NCBI GenBank assembly: GCA_030041335.1
Contig: JASHOB010000130.1
Location: 1-50,476 of the forward strand
DNA length: 50,476 nucleotides
DNA from: Alphaproteobacteria bacterium
GTDB taxonomy: Bacteria; Pseudomonadota; Alphaproteobacteria; ATCC43930; CGMCC-115725
Reading direction: 5' to 3'
Part shown: positions 1 to 8,559 of the stretch, in pieces
Layout: every line of letters begins with the position of its first letter
Position numbering within the stretch: the stretch's first letter is position 1
Position numbers and translations under genes: made by a program
Notes under the pieces: generated by a model
Database searches by the model: none
Told to the model about the DNA's origin: nothing
Seen by the model: the letters and a program-made list of their open reading frames with translations, nothing else

Positions 1-380
1 ATCGGCGTCGCGTTGGCCGTGACGGCGAAGTCGGCCGCTAGCGCGTACGGCAACGTCGTCTGCACGACGACCCCGAACATCGCAAGCGCAGCGCGCCGTG
101 AACCATGGCGACGACTTGCGAAGTTGAGACGGGGCCTTGACGCCGCGAGAGCGCGGCGCTGGAAACGAAAGAGCGTGTACTCTCCTCAACACTCGACCAT
201 GACCCGACCGTGGCGGTCGTGACGTCAATCCGATTTACGGGGTTGATTCAAACAAGAGCCCCATCCTCTAAATCCGCCGCTCGCGACGGAACGCTTCTCC
301 TATTGTGGCCGAGACGGCCTTGATTCGCGCCGCTCGGCGCATGTCCCGGGTTGGCGACGGGGGACGCGCAGTTTCCGGAT

Positions 381-634
381 CGCGCGCTCGCCGCGTGGAA
401 CCCGATCGGCATGCTCGATCTGGTTGTTGCCGCGACGCTCGGACTGATCTCGCGGAACGGAACGCCCGCGCAGCTCATTGAGGGGCGTCGGCACCGCGGC
501 AATGCAAACCTTGCCACGGGCGTTCGTGCCGATGGTGTTGGTGCCGTTGCTCCGACGCGAACGCTTGGTCGCGTGCATTCAGTTCACCACGAAGAGAACG
601 GTCCGCAAACCCGCAACGGTTGCCGGTCGACCCT
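381..634 (+). pseudogene. Frameshifted remnant of a small integral membrane protein
   Basis: One frame reads AWNPIGMLDLVVAATLG and then loses coherence. From about 484 the next frame reads MQTLPRAFVPMVLVPLL and runs to a stop near 634. The two halves together resemble the last two membrane segments of a common family of small uncharacterised membrane proteins, whose C-terminus pairs a 'WN..G..DL..A...G' helix with a 'LP...VP...VPL' helix. A one-base shift near 480 separates the halves, and no convincing start or N-terminal half is visible upstream. The family match is from memory of the sequence pattern; the frameshift itself is seen directly. Confidence 0.5.
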
Positions 635-932
635 AAGAAATGGTGGTTTTTGGTCCCCTGCTTGCTGGGAAGCAGGGTTGGCGCGATTGACGGCAGCACG
701 CTCATTTTCTGAACAACACTGCATTGGACGCATCATCACGCAAGAATCTTGATGCCTTTCGACTCTTCGGCCGGTTTCATTCCTTCGCGGTGGCGTATCC
801 GAAACGACGAGTAACATCGTTGCCAAGAGACGGATCGAAACCGCGCAAAAGAAACCAACTGCATGGCACACACTTTGCAGCGCCTCTTGCCAACGATTGG
901 CGTGACAACACTGCTGGCGAGGCAAGGTGACG
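635..932. other. Leader region of the amide-transport operon, no gene seen
   Basis: About 300 bases between the membrane-protein remnant and the binding-protein gene. The open frames here show no recognisable protein. It presumably holds the operon promoter, but I could not pick a convincing -35/-10 pair or an operator palindrome. Confidence 0.4.
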
Positions 933-2171
933 ATGCACCTCACACGACGCAATTTCCTGAAGGCGGGCGCAACGACGGCGGTGGCGGCGGGTTTGCCAAC
1001 GCCGTTCATCGCGCGGGCGGACGCCGCGGACGAAATCATCCTGGCCAGTCTGTACGACCTCTCGGGACCGTTCGAGGAAGTCGGCAAGCAGATGTTCGAT
1101 ACCCTGACGCTTGCGGTCGAAGAGATCAACGGGTCGGGCGGGCTGGTCGGCAAGAAAGTTCGGGTTGTCAGCTACGACCTGCAAAGCAACTTGCAGGTGT
1201 CCGCGCAATATGCGCAGCAAGCGGCGCTCAAGGATCGCGCCGCGGTCGTCCATGGCGGGATCACCTCGGCGTCGCGTGAAGTGATTCGTCCGGTGTTGGA
1301 CAAATACAAAACACTCTATTTCTATGACACGCCATACGAAGGCGGAGTCTGCGACCGCAACACCTTCTGCGTCAGTACGACGCCGGCACAGACCGTCGAG
1401 AAACTGATCGACTATGCCTGTAAGAATTGGGGCAAGAAGGGTTACACGCTGGCTGCCAATTACAATTACGGGCAGATCACCTCAGACTGGGTGAAGAAGT
1501 TCGTTCACGATCATGGCGGTGAGGTGCTGGGTACCGAATTCTTCCCCTTCGATGTAACAAATTTCGGGAGTACGCTCGCCAAGATTCAGGCCGTCCAGCC
1601 GGATTGGGTCATTTCCGTGCTGGTCGGCGGCACGCCGCTCACTTTCTATCGCCAGTTCGCGGCGGCCGGGCTCAACAAGAAGATTCACGTTTGTTCGACC
1701 ACGTTCGGCGGTTCGAACGAAGAGGCCGTGCTGACAACCAACGAGAGCGACGGCATCGTCGTATGTTACAACTACCTTGAGCAGATCAAGTCGCCGGCGA
1801 ACGAAGCATTTTTGAAACGGTTTCACGCGCGCTTCGGCAACAAGTACCCGTCGCTGACGGAATTGCCGATGTCGAGCTATCAAGGCGTTCACCTGTGGGC
1901 GGCCGGCGTGAAAAAGGCGGGTTCGGCCGAGCGTATCAAGGTCATCAAGGCGCTGGAGAGCGGCATCAGCCTCGATATGCCCAGCGGCAAGATTACGATG
2001 GATGGCGCCACGCATCACGTGACGCAGGACGTGCATCTCGCGGTCTACAAGGACAAGGTTCCGATCGTCATTGAGACGTTCCCACGGCAACCGCCCGCGG
2101 ATACCGCCGCGGTTTGCAATCTGTTCAAGCATCCGAACGACAACAAACAGTACGTCATCAAGGTTAGCTAG
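933..2171 (+). CDS. ABC transporter substrate-binding protein, urea/short-chain amide type
   Basis: Periplasmic receptor for an ABC importer of the branched-chain amino acid/urea/amide group (412 aa). A twin-arginine signal (TRRNFLK, residues 4-10) is followed by a hydrophobic stretch and a cleavage-like site around ADA. The mature part opens with a strand-rich segment and 'DLSGPFEEVGKQ', as in Leu/Ile/Val- and urea-binding proteins. I chose the ATG at 933 because AAGG lies about 6 bases ahead; a GTG six bases earlier is possible. The permease and ATPase genes that follow, plus three downstream amide-type hydrolases, point to an amide, ureide or urea-like ligand rather than an amino acid. That ligand assignment is inference. 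Confidence 0.85.
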   Translation: MHLTRRNFLKAGATTAVAAGLPTPFIARADAADEIILASLYDLSGPFEEVGKQMFDTLTLAVEEINGSGGLVGKKVRVVSYDLQSNLQVSAQYAQQAALKDRAAVVHGGITSASREVIRPVLDKYKTLYFYDTPYEGGVCDRNTFCVSTTPAQTVEKLIDYACKNWGKKGYTLAANYNYGQITSDWVKKFVHDHGGEVLGTEFFPFDVTNFGSTLAKIQAVQPDWVISVLVGGTPLTFYRQFAAAGLNKKIHVCSTTFGGSNEEAVLTTNESDGIVVCYNYLEQIKSPANEAFLKRFHARFGNKYPSLTELPMSSYQGVHLWAAGVKKAGSAERIKVIKALESGISLDMPSGKITMDGATHHVTQDVHLAVYKDKVPIVIETFPRQPPADTAAVCNLFKHPNDNKQYVIKVS

Positions 2172-2244
2172 CCTGGGAAGAGCCCCGCGGCAAGATCAGG
2201 ACTGTGCCGTCCGTACCCAGTTGAGTGTGTAAGAGGAGCTTGCC

Positions 2245-3111
2245 GTGGCTTTTGCGAGCATTGTCGGTTTGGAAGTCGTCTACGCCGTCGCAATGCTGAT
2301 TCTGGTGAGTCTCGGTCTTGCCATCGTGTTCGGGATGATGCGCGTGATCAATTTGGCCCATGGCGAATTCATGGTCATGGGTGGTTACGCCGCGACCCTT
2401 GCAGTCCATCATGGCATCAATTTCTGGCTTGCGATCATCGTCGTGCCACCGATCATCGTCGGCGCCATCGGCGTCGTTATCGAACGTACGATCATCCGCT
2501 TTCTTTATGGCCGCATGTTCGAGACGATGCTGGCGACGTGGGGGTTGAGCCTGTTCCTTGTCGGCCTGATGACGGTGATCTTCGGCGACGATACCGAAGG
2601 CGTACCGATGAGCCTGCCAGGCCTCCATATCGGCCTCTATCAGGAAAGCGGCTACAACCTGTTCGTCATAGGGTTTTCGGTATTTTTGGTCGGTGCCGTC
2701 TATGCCTTTCTCCGCTACACCCGGCTCGGCCTGTTGGCGCGCGCAACGATGCAGAACGCGCCGATGGCCGGTGCCTTGGGCACGAACACGTCCGGCGTGT
2801 ATGCGGCGACCTTCGCTTTGGGCGCCGCGCTCGCCGGTTTGGCGGGCGGAATCATTGCGCCGATAGCCGGTGTGGTGCCGACCACCGGCGGCTCTTACAT
2901 CGGCCAAGCCTTCATCACGGTGTTGGGCGGCGGAGCATCGGCCCTCGCGGGCGTGGTTTCGGCCGCCATTCTGTTTGGCGTTGTCGATCAGGCGGCCACC
3001 TTCGCGACCAATGCCGTATTCGGCGAGGTCGCGCTGCTACTGGCGGCGATCGTGCTCATCCGGTTGTTGCCGAACGGCATCACCGGCCGGTTTTTCCGCA
3101 GGAGCCTTTAG
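2245..3111 (+). CDS. ABC transporter permease, LivH/UrtB family
   Basis: Inner-membrane permease of 288 aa with about eight hydrophobic segments and the hallmark 'FGMMRVINLAHGEFMVMGGY' near residues 31-50, typical of LivH/UrtB. It lacks the long periplasmic N-terminal extension found in many UrtB proteins. The start is a GTG preceded by AAGAGGAG. Its stop TAG shares one base with the GTG start of the next permease, which implies translational coupling. It pairs with that LivM/UrtC-type partner to form the channel. Confidence 0.88.
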   Translation: MAFASIVGLEVVYAVAMLILVSLGLAIVFGMMRVINLAHGEFMVMGGYAATLAVHHGINFWLAIIVVPPIIVGAIGVVIERTIIRFLYGRMFETMLATWGLSLFLVGLMTVIFGDDTEGVPMSLPGLHIGLYQESGYNLFVIGFSVFLVGAVYAFLRYTRLGLLARATMQNAPMAGALGTNTSGVYAATFALGAALAGLAGGIIAPIAGVVPTTGGSYIGQAFITVLGGGASALAGVVSAAILFGVVDQAATFATNAVFGEVALLLAAIVLIRLLPNGITGRFFRRSL

Positions 3112-4151
3112 TGAGTGTCGGTCGTGTCGTCAGCTATGGGGTGCCGGCCGTGATCGGTCTCGCGCTGCTGATCGGCCTCCCGCAGCTCCTTGACCTGTTC
3201 GTGCTGCTTCAGGTCACGCTGTACGTCGTGATGGCGATTCTTGCCTTGAGCCTCGCTTTTGTCTGGGGCTATGGCGGCATTCTCTGCCTCGGCCAGTCGG
3301 CGTTTTTTGGCCTCGGTGCCTATGCCTATGCCATCACTGCCTTCAATATCGGCGAAAGCTCGCTTCCCGTCGTGATCGCGATCCTGCTGCCAACCTTGTT
3401 TGCCGCTGCGCTTGGTTACCTGATGTTCTACGGCCGCATTAGCGAGGTCTACGTCGGCGTTATCACACTGACCGTGACGCTAATCCTATTCAACGCGGTC
3501 AACTCCACGGCAAGTCCCGAGTACCGCATCGGCAGCGCGCTGATCGGCGGCTACAACGGATTGCCGAACGTGCCGTCGCTGAACTTCCCGTTCGATCCGG
3601 ACAACACCTTGCAGCCCGACGATGTGTACATGGTGGCGATGGCGACGCTGCTCATCGTCTATTTTGGTATCCGCTGGATCTTGAGAACGCGGTTCGGGCG
3701 CGTTCTGGTCGCGATCCGCGAAAATGAGCGGCGCGTGGAGTTCATCGGCTTCGACGCGCGGCTACACAAGCTCGCCGCATTCGCGCTTGGCGCCGGCATT
3801 GCAGGCGCCGCCGGTTGCTTGTTCGTCAACTGGGGCAGCTATGTCAGCCCTACGATCTTCAGCATGATCCAATCGGCACAAATCATTATCTGGGTGATGG
3901 TCGGCGGCGTTGGCACGCTGATCGGGCCAATCCTCGGCGCGGTTGCGCTGTCTTGGCTGACGGCCGAGGTTGGCACACAGCACGTAATCAACGCCGATAT
4001 TCTGTTCGGCGGGATTCTGATCGTCTTCGTGCTGCTGGTGCCGCGCGGTTTAGTGCCGATGCTCACTGAACATGTCTGGTCGCGCGTCATGCAGCCGCGG
4101 CGGAAGGTCGCCGTCGCAGCGAAATTGGCCGCACCGGGAGGCCGTGCGTGA
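3111..4151 (+). CDS. ABC transporter permease, LivM/UrtC family
   Basis: Second channel subunit (346 aa). Hydrophobic segments are followed by 'GYGGILCLGQSAFFGLGAYA', the LivM/UrtC signature, and 'AIRENERRVEFIGFD' in the cytoplasmic coupling loop for the ATPases. The frame is open far upstream of 3111 inside the previous gene, but family length and the overlapping TAG/GTG junction fix the start at GTG 3111. The stop overlaps the next GTG start by 4 bases. The C-terminus ends in a basic tail after the last membrane segment. Confidence 0.87.
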   Translation: MSVGRVVSYGVPAVIGLALLIGLPQLLDLFVLLQVTLYVVMAILALSLAFVWGYGGILCLGQSAFFGLGAYAYAITAFNIGESSLPVVIAILLPTLFAAALGYLMFYGRISEVYVGVITLTVTLILFNAVNSTASPEYRIGSALIGGYNGLPNVPSLNFPFDPDNTLQPDDVYMVAMATLLIVYFGIRWILRTRFGRVLVAIRENERRVEFIGFDARLHKLAAFALGAGIAGAAGCLFVNWGSYVSPTIFSMIQSAQIIIWVMVGGVGTLIGPILGAVALSWLTAEVGTQHVINADILFGGILIVFVLLVPRGLVPMLTEHVWSRVMQPRRKVAVAAKLAAPGGRA

Positions 4152-4870
4152 CCACCGTCCCCCTGATCGAAACGCGTCAGCTCACGATGAATTTCGGTGG
4201 CGTCCAGGCCGTGCAAAACGTGGATTTTTCCGTCGCCGAGGGCGAGCTGCGTTGTCTCATCGGCCCCAACGGCGCTGGCAAGAGCACGTTCTTCAAAATG
4301 CTGACGGGACAGCTTGTACCGACCGCGGGCGAGGTTCGGTTCCGCGGCAGGCCAATCAGTGGCCGCCAGCCGCACGAGATCGCGCGGCTTGGCATCGGCA
4401 TCAAGACGCAAGTACCGAGCGTCTTCGACGGCCTGACCGCGCATGAGAATCTTTGGCTTGCAGCCAGCCGCGGCAAGCGGGGCCGCGCCATTGACCGGGC
4501 GGTCGATGAGGCGATCGAGCGGCTGATGCTGCGCCCGATTGCGGATCGGCTGGTCGGCCAATTAGCCCATGGCCAACGGCAATGGGTCGAGCTGGGTCTC
4601 GTGTTGCTGACCGAACCCGTTGTCATCCTGCTCGACGAACCGGCAGCCGGGATGACCGATGATGAGACCACACGCACGGCGGAATTGATCCACGACATCA
4701 ACCGGACTCACGCACTGATCGTCGTGGAGCACGACATGGCCTTTATCCGCAAGATCGCCCGTGCCATTACCGTGTTCGATCGCGGCAAGATTCTGGTAGA
4801 AGGGCCGGCACACCGCGTTCTTTCCGACCGGCGCGTCCGCGACGTCTATCTCGGGAAGAGGGCGGCATGA
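4148..4870 (+). CDS. ABC transporter ATP-binding protein, LivG/UrtD family
   Basis: Cytoplasmic ATPase of 240 aa. Walker A is GPNGAGKS (39-46). The signature motif is the non-canonical LAHGQRQWVE (about 139-148) in place of LSGGQ, as is typical of UrtD. Walker B is VVILLDE (158-164), and the switch His lies in VVEHD. The GTG start overlaps the preceding stop and the gene's own end overlaps the next ATG, so all five transporter genes look like one translationally coupled operon. The LAHGQ signature supports a urea/amide transporter over a leucine transporter. Confidence 0.9.
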   Translation: MTTVPLIETRQLTMNFGGVQAVQNVDFSVAEGELRCLIGPNGAGKSTFFKMLTGQLVPTAGEVRFRGRPISGRQPHEIARLGIGIKTQVPSVFDGLTAHENLWLAASRGKRGRAIDRAVDEAIERLMLRPIADRLVGQLAHGQRQWVELGLVLLTEPVVILLDEPAAGMTDDETTRTAELIHDINRTHALIVVEHDMAFIRKIARAITVFDRGKILVEGPAHRVLSDRRVRDVYLGKRAA

Positions 4871-5574
4871 TCCTCGACGTCGACGACCTCCACGCCGCCT
4901 ATGGGCGGATTCCGATCCTAAACGGCGTCTCGTTTCGCGTCTCTGACGGCGAGACCGTCGGCATTCTCGGTCATAACGGGATGGGCAAGACCACCTTGCT
5001 GAAAACGCTGATAGGACACCTGTCGGCGACGGCAGGCCGGATTCGGTTCAGCGGAACCGACGTGTCGCGCTGGCCCTCGTATCGGCGGGCCCGCGCCGGA
5101 ATCGGGTATGTCCCGCAAGGTCGCATGATTTTCCCGGCACTGACCGTCTACGAGAACTTGCGGATGGGTTTTATCGCGCGCGGCGATTGGTCAGAGGAAA
5201 ACGCTGTCAACGACATCCGGGCGCGCTTTCCCCGTCTCGACACACTGCTCGACCGCGCTGGCGGCACGCTCTCCGGCGGCGAGCAGCAGTTGCTCGCGCT
5301 GGCGCGCACGTTGTGCGGCCATCCGAAGCTGTTGTTGCTCGACGAGCCGACGGAAGGTATCCAGCCTTCGATCGTCGACGACATCATCGAGATTCTGGAC
5401 GGGCTGCATCGTTTTGACGGGCTCACGATCATCGTGGTCGAACAGAGTCTCGATTTCATCAGCGCTTTGTCGCAACGGGTCCTTCTGATCCAGAAGGGGA
5501 CCATCACGCGCGAGCTCTCGGCCGAACAATTGTCCGCCGGTGCGCTCGCCGACGAACTTGGAGAGACCGTATGA
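4867..5574 (+). CDS. ABC transporter ATP-binding protein, LivF/UrtE family
   Basis: Partner ATPase of 235 aa. Walker A is GHNGMGKT (35-42), the signature is LSGGEQQ (135-141), and Walker B with D-loop is LLLLDEPTEGIQPSIV (155-170). The phrase 'DEPTEGIQPSI' is characteristic of UrtE-type subunits. ATGA overlap with the previous gene. This subunit completes the importer with the preceding binding protein, two permeases and LivG-like ATPase. The gap to the amidase gene is only 16 bases, tying uptake to hydrolysis. Confidence 0.9.
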   Translation: MILDVDDLHAAYGRIPILNGVSFRVSDGETVGILGHNGMGKTTLLKTLIGHLSATAGRIRFSGTDVSRWPSYRRARAGIGYVPQGRMIFPALTVYENLRMGFIARGDWSEENAVNDIRARFPRLDTLLDRAGGTLSGGEQQLLALARTLCGHPKLLLLDEPTEGIQPSIVDDIIEILDGLHRFDGLTIIVVEQSLDFISALSQRVLLIQKGTITRELSAEQLSAGALADELGETV

Positions 5575-5590
5575 CCAGGGAGCTGACGCG

Positions 5591-7105
5591 ATGACCGTCA
5601 AACGACCGACCCCCGCGCAGATCAGGGAAATCGGCGCAAGTTTCGGAATGTCGCTGACCGATGAGGACGTCGCTTTTTTCCTTCCCTTCATCAACGCCAG
5701 CGCTGCCGCCTATGACGCGCTGCAATTCCTGCCCGACGATCTGCCGACGGTCAAATACGCGCGCACGCCAGGCTATTTTCCCGAGGGCGCGGAGAATCCA
5801 CTCAACGCCTGGTACGTCAAGACCGAGATCAAGGGTGCCAAGAGCGGCAAGCTCGCCGGCAAGACCGTCGCGGTCAAGGACAACATTTGCCTCGCCGGCG
5901 TGCCGATGATGAACGGCGCCACCGCACTCGAAGGCTACGTGCCTGATGTCGACGCGACGGTCGTGACCCGAATCCTGGATGCCGGCGGTACCATTCTCGG
6001 CAAGGTGCAGTGCGAGTATTACTGCTTCTCCGGCATGAGCCACACCAGCTCCAAAGGTCCGGTGCATAATCCGCGCAAAATGGGTTATTCGGCGGGCGGC
6101 TCGTCCTCGGGTAGCGCCGCAGTGGTCGCTGCGGGCGACGTCGACATGGCGCTCGGTTGCGATCAAGGCGGCTCCATCCGCATGCCGGCCGCGATTTGTG
6201 GCGTCTACGGCATGAAGCCGACGCACGGCCTCGTACCCTATACCGGCATTGCCGGCATGGATCCCGTCATCGATCATGTCGGCCCCATGACCGCGACTGT
6301 CACCGACAATGCGTTGCTGCTCGAAGTGCTGGCGGGCGCCGACGGTATCGATCCGCGCCAAAAAAGCCCGTCGGTTAAACCCTATACCGAGGCGCTCCGT
6401 GAGAAAGTGACGGGCCTGAAGATCGCAGTGGTGAAGGAAGGCTTCACCCATCCGGTCTCCGACCCGACAGTGAACGAGAAGGTTAAGTCGGCCGCGGCGC
6501 TGTTCGAAAAGCTTGGCGCCACGGTCGATGAAGTGTCGTTGCCGATGCACAATATCGCCTATGCCATCTGGGCGCCGATCGCGTTCGAGGGCGCGACCGA
6601 GCTGATGATGAAGGCCAACGGCTTCGGCGTCGGCAATGGCGGGCTTTACATCCCAAGCCTGCTCGAGGCGCACGCTGCCTGGCGGCAACACGCCGACGAT
6701 CTTCCCGACACCGTCAAGGTCGGCATGCTCGGCGGCGAATATTTTCATAAGCATTTTCGCGGCCGTTTCTATGCCAAGGCGCGCAACCTGCTGCCGCGCG
6801 CCATCGCCGGCTACGATGCCATGTTGAAGAATTTCGACCTGCTTTTGATGCCCACCGTGCCGGTCAAGACGGCGGCATTGCCCGGTCCAGACAGCCCGCG
6901 CGAATATGCGCTACAGTGTTCGTTTGAAACGCTGTTCAATACCGCGCCGTTCGACGCCACCGGTCATCCGGCAATGAGCGTGCCTTGCGGCACGATCGAT
7001 GGTCTGCCCGTCGGCATGATGCTGGTCGGAAAACATTTTGACGAGATGACAATCTATCGTGCGGCCTACGCTTTCGAGCAGGCGACCGATTGGACCAAAC
7101 TGTAA
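5591..7105 (+). CDS. Amidase signature family amidohydrolase
   Basis: Cytoplasmic hydrolase (504 aa) of the amidase signature family, which cleaves carboxamides to acid plus ammonia through a Ser-cisSer-Lys triad. All three elements are present: Lys96 in AVKDN, the cis-Ser in GGSSSGSAA (169-177), and the nucleophile Ser195 in DQGGSIRMPA. I chose ATG 5591, after GGGAGCTGACGCG, because a longer frame from 5540 would overlap the ATPase gene. The substrate cannot be read from the sequence. The upstream importer and the downstream hydrolases suggest an imported amide. GatA is unlikely because gatB and gatC are absent. Confidence 0.88.
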   Translation: MTVKRPTPAQIREIGASFGMSLTDEDVAFFLPFINASAAAYDALQFLPDDLPTVKYARTPGYFPEGAENPLNAWYVKTEIKGAKSGKLAGKTVAVKDNICLAGVPMMNGATALEGYVPDVDATVVTRILDAGGTILGKVQCEYYCFSGMSHTSSKGPVHNPRKMGYSAGGSSSGSAAVVAAGDVDMALGCDQGGSIRMPAAICGVYGMKPTHGLVPYTGIAGMDPVIDHVGPMTATVTDNALLLEVLAGADGIDPRQKSPSVKPYTEALREKVTGLKIAVVKEGFTHPVSDPTVNEKVKSAAALFEKLGATVDEVSLPMHNIAYAIWAPIAFEGATELMMKANGFGVGNGGLYIPSLLEAHAAWRQHADDLPDTVKVGMLGGEYFHKHFRGRFYAKARNLLPRAIAGYDAMLKNFDLLLMPTVPVKTAALPGPDSPREYALQCSFETLFNTAPFDATGHPAMSVPCGTIDGLPVGMMLVGKHFDEMTIYRAAYAFEQATDWTKL

Positions 7106-7140
7106 CTCTGCCCAAGATTTTTCAGCGAGAGGAGCTCGCC

Positions 7141-7848
7141 ATGCACAAGATCGAGATTCCCGGCGCCATCATCGACCGGATCAAGGCGTCGCGTCACAGC
7201 CTTCACATTTTCGAGGACGTCGATCCGACGAAAACCGCGCACATCATTGTCGATCTGCAAAACGGTTTCATGGCGCCGGGCCAGCCGGTAGAGATCACAA
7301 CCGCGCGCGAGATCGTGCCGAACGTCAACAGCATCTCCAGGGCGCTGCGCGCGGCCGGCGGCATCAACGTCTTTATCCAATATGTCGTCAATGACGGTGC
7401 CAGGAAGGCCTGGTCGAGCTGGTACGAGCGTTTCTTCAACAACGAGCGCCGCGCCGCGATCGACGCGTGCTTTGCCGAGGGCGCTTATGGCTGGCAGCTC
7501 TGGCCTGAACTCGACGTGCAGCCGAGCGACCTAGTCGTGCAAAAGACGCGTTTCGGCGCGTTTGTGCCCGGCTCGTCCGATCTGCACGAGATTCTTCAGG
7601 CGCGCGGCGTCGACACGCTGATCATCACCGGCACGGCCACGAACGTGTGTTGCGAATCCACCGCGCGCGACGCCATGCAGATGAATTACAAGGTGATCTT
7701 CGTCGCGGACGGTAACGCCGCCAGCACCGACGCCGAGCACAACGCGACCCTCTCGAACATGGCCGCGATCTTTGCCGACGTGATGACCGCAGACGAGGTC
7801 GTGGGCTGTTTGGCCAAAGCGATGCCCATCGAGCAGGCCGCCGAATAG
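7141..7848 (+). CDS. Isochorismatase-family cysteine hydrolase (copy 1)
   Basis: Cysteine hydrolase of 235 aa with the family triad Asp38 (IIVDLQNGF), Lys135 (VVQKTRF) and Cys170 (GTATNVCCES). This family includes nicotinamidase, N-carbamoylsarcosine amidase and ureidoacrylate (RutB) hydrolases, so an amide or carbamoyl substrate is expected. The start ATG follows GAGAGGAG. It lies 35 bases after the amidase stop and 4 bases before a second, clearly related copy. The two proteins keep the same motif order and probably act on successive or related substrates. Confidence 0.88.
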   Translation: MHKIEIPGAIIDRIKASRHSLHIFEDVDPTKTAHIIVDLQNGFMAPGQPVEITTAREIVPNVNSISRALRAAGGINVFIQYVVNDGARKAWSSWYERFFNNERRAAIDACFAEGAYGWQLWPELDVQPSDLVVQKTRFGAFVPGSSDLHEILQARGVDTLIITGTATNVCCESTARDAMQMNYKVIFVADGNAASTDAEHNATLSNMAAIFADVMTADEVVGCLAKAMPIEQAAE

Positions 7849-7852
7849 GGCG

Positions 7853-8551
7853 ATGCACCGGTTCACGTTGCCACAAGATGCGATCGCACGCGCCGTGGCC
7901 AACCGCGGCGCGGCGCACGTCTTTGGCAAGCTTGATCCGGCGCACACGGCACTGATCGTCATCGACATGCAGAACTACTTCGTTGCTCCCGGTTATCAAG
8001 GCGAAGTCCCGATGGCGCGTGAAATCGTGCCGGCGATTAACCGGCTCGCGGCGTCGATGCGAGCGGCGGGCGGGCGCGTGGTCTGGGTGCAAAACAGCAC
8101 CGACGATACGCGACAATCATGGTCGGTGGTGCACGACCATCTGATGACGCCCGAGCGGCGTGAGCGGCGCTGGGCGACCATGGACGAAAGCGATCCCGGC
8201 TTTCAGCTCTGGCCCGCGCTCGACGTCCAAGCCGGCGACGACCGCATCGTCAAAAAACGCTACAGCGCCTTTCTCCAGGGCGCCTCGCCGATCGAGCCGC
8301 ACTTGCGCGGTCATGGTGTCGACACGCTGCTGTTCACTGGCACCGCAACCAATGTTTGCTGCGAAAGTTCGGCGCGGGACGCGATGATGCTGAATTTCAA
8401 GGTGGTGATGATCAGTGACGGCTGCGCCGCCAATAGCGACGAGATGCATGCGGCGTCTCTGCTTGGCTTCTATGCGATTTTCGGCGACGTGCTCACGGTC
8501 GACGAGGCGATCGCCGGCCTCCGCGTTGCCTCCATTCCGACCGCGGCGTGA
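7853..8551 (+). CDS. Isochorismatase-family cysteine hydrolase (copy 2)
   Basis: Second cysteine hydrolase (232 aa) with Asp38 (IVIDMQNYF), Lys134 (IVKKRYSAF) and Cys169 (GTATNVCCES). It aligns with the preceding gene along its whole length, including shared 'AREIVP' and 'FGDVLT/FADVMT' blocks, so the pair arose by tandem duplication and then diverged. It is the last gene of the plus-strand operon and its end is only 8 bases from the convergent asparaginase-like gene. Residues that read like RutB are present but not decisive; the substrate is unknown. Confidence 0.88.
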   Translation: MHRFTLPQDAIARAVANRGAAHVFGKLDPAHTALIVIDMQNYFVAPGYQGEVPMAREIVPAINRLAASMRAAGGRVVWVQNSTDDTRQSWSVVHDHLMTPERRERRWATMDESDPGFQLWPALDVQAGDDRIVKKRYSAFLQGASPIEPHLRGHGVDTLLFTGTATNVCCESSARDAMMLNFKVVMISDGCAANSDEMHAASLLGFYAIFGDVLTVDEAIAGLRVASIPTAA

Positions 8552-8559
8552 CCGCCGGC

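Noticed and set aside
5504-6754. 416-codon minus-strand frame opposite the amidase
   Set aside because: Antisense shadow of a gene with complete catalytic motifs; His/Asp/Arg-rich composition without a domain.
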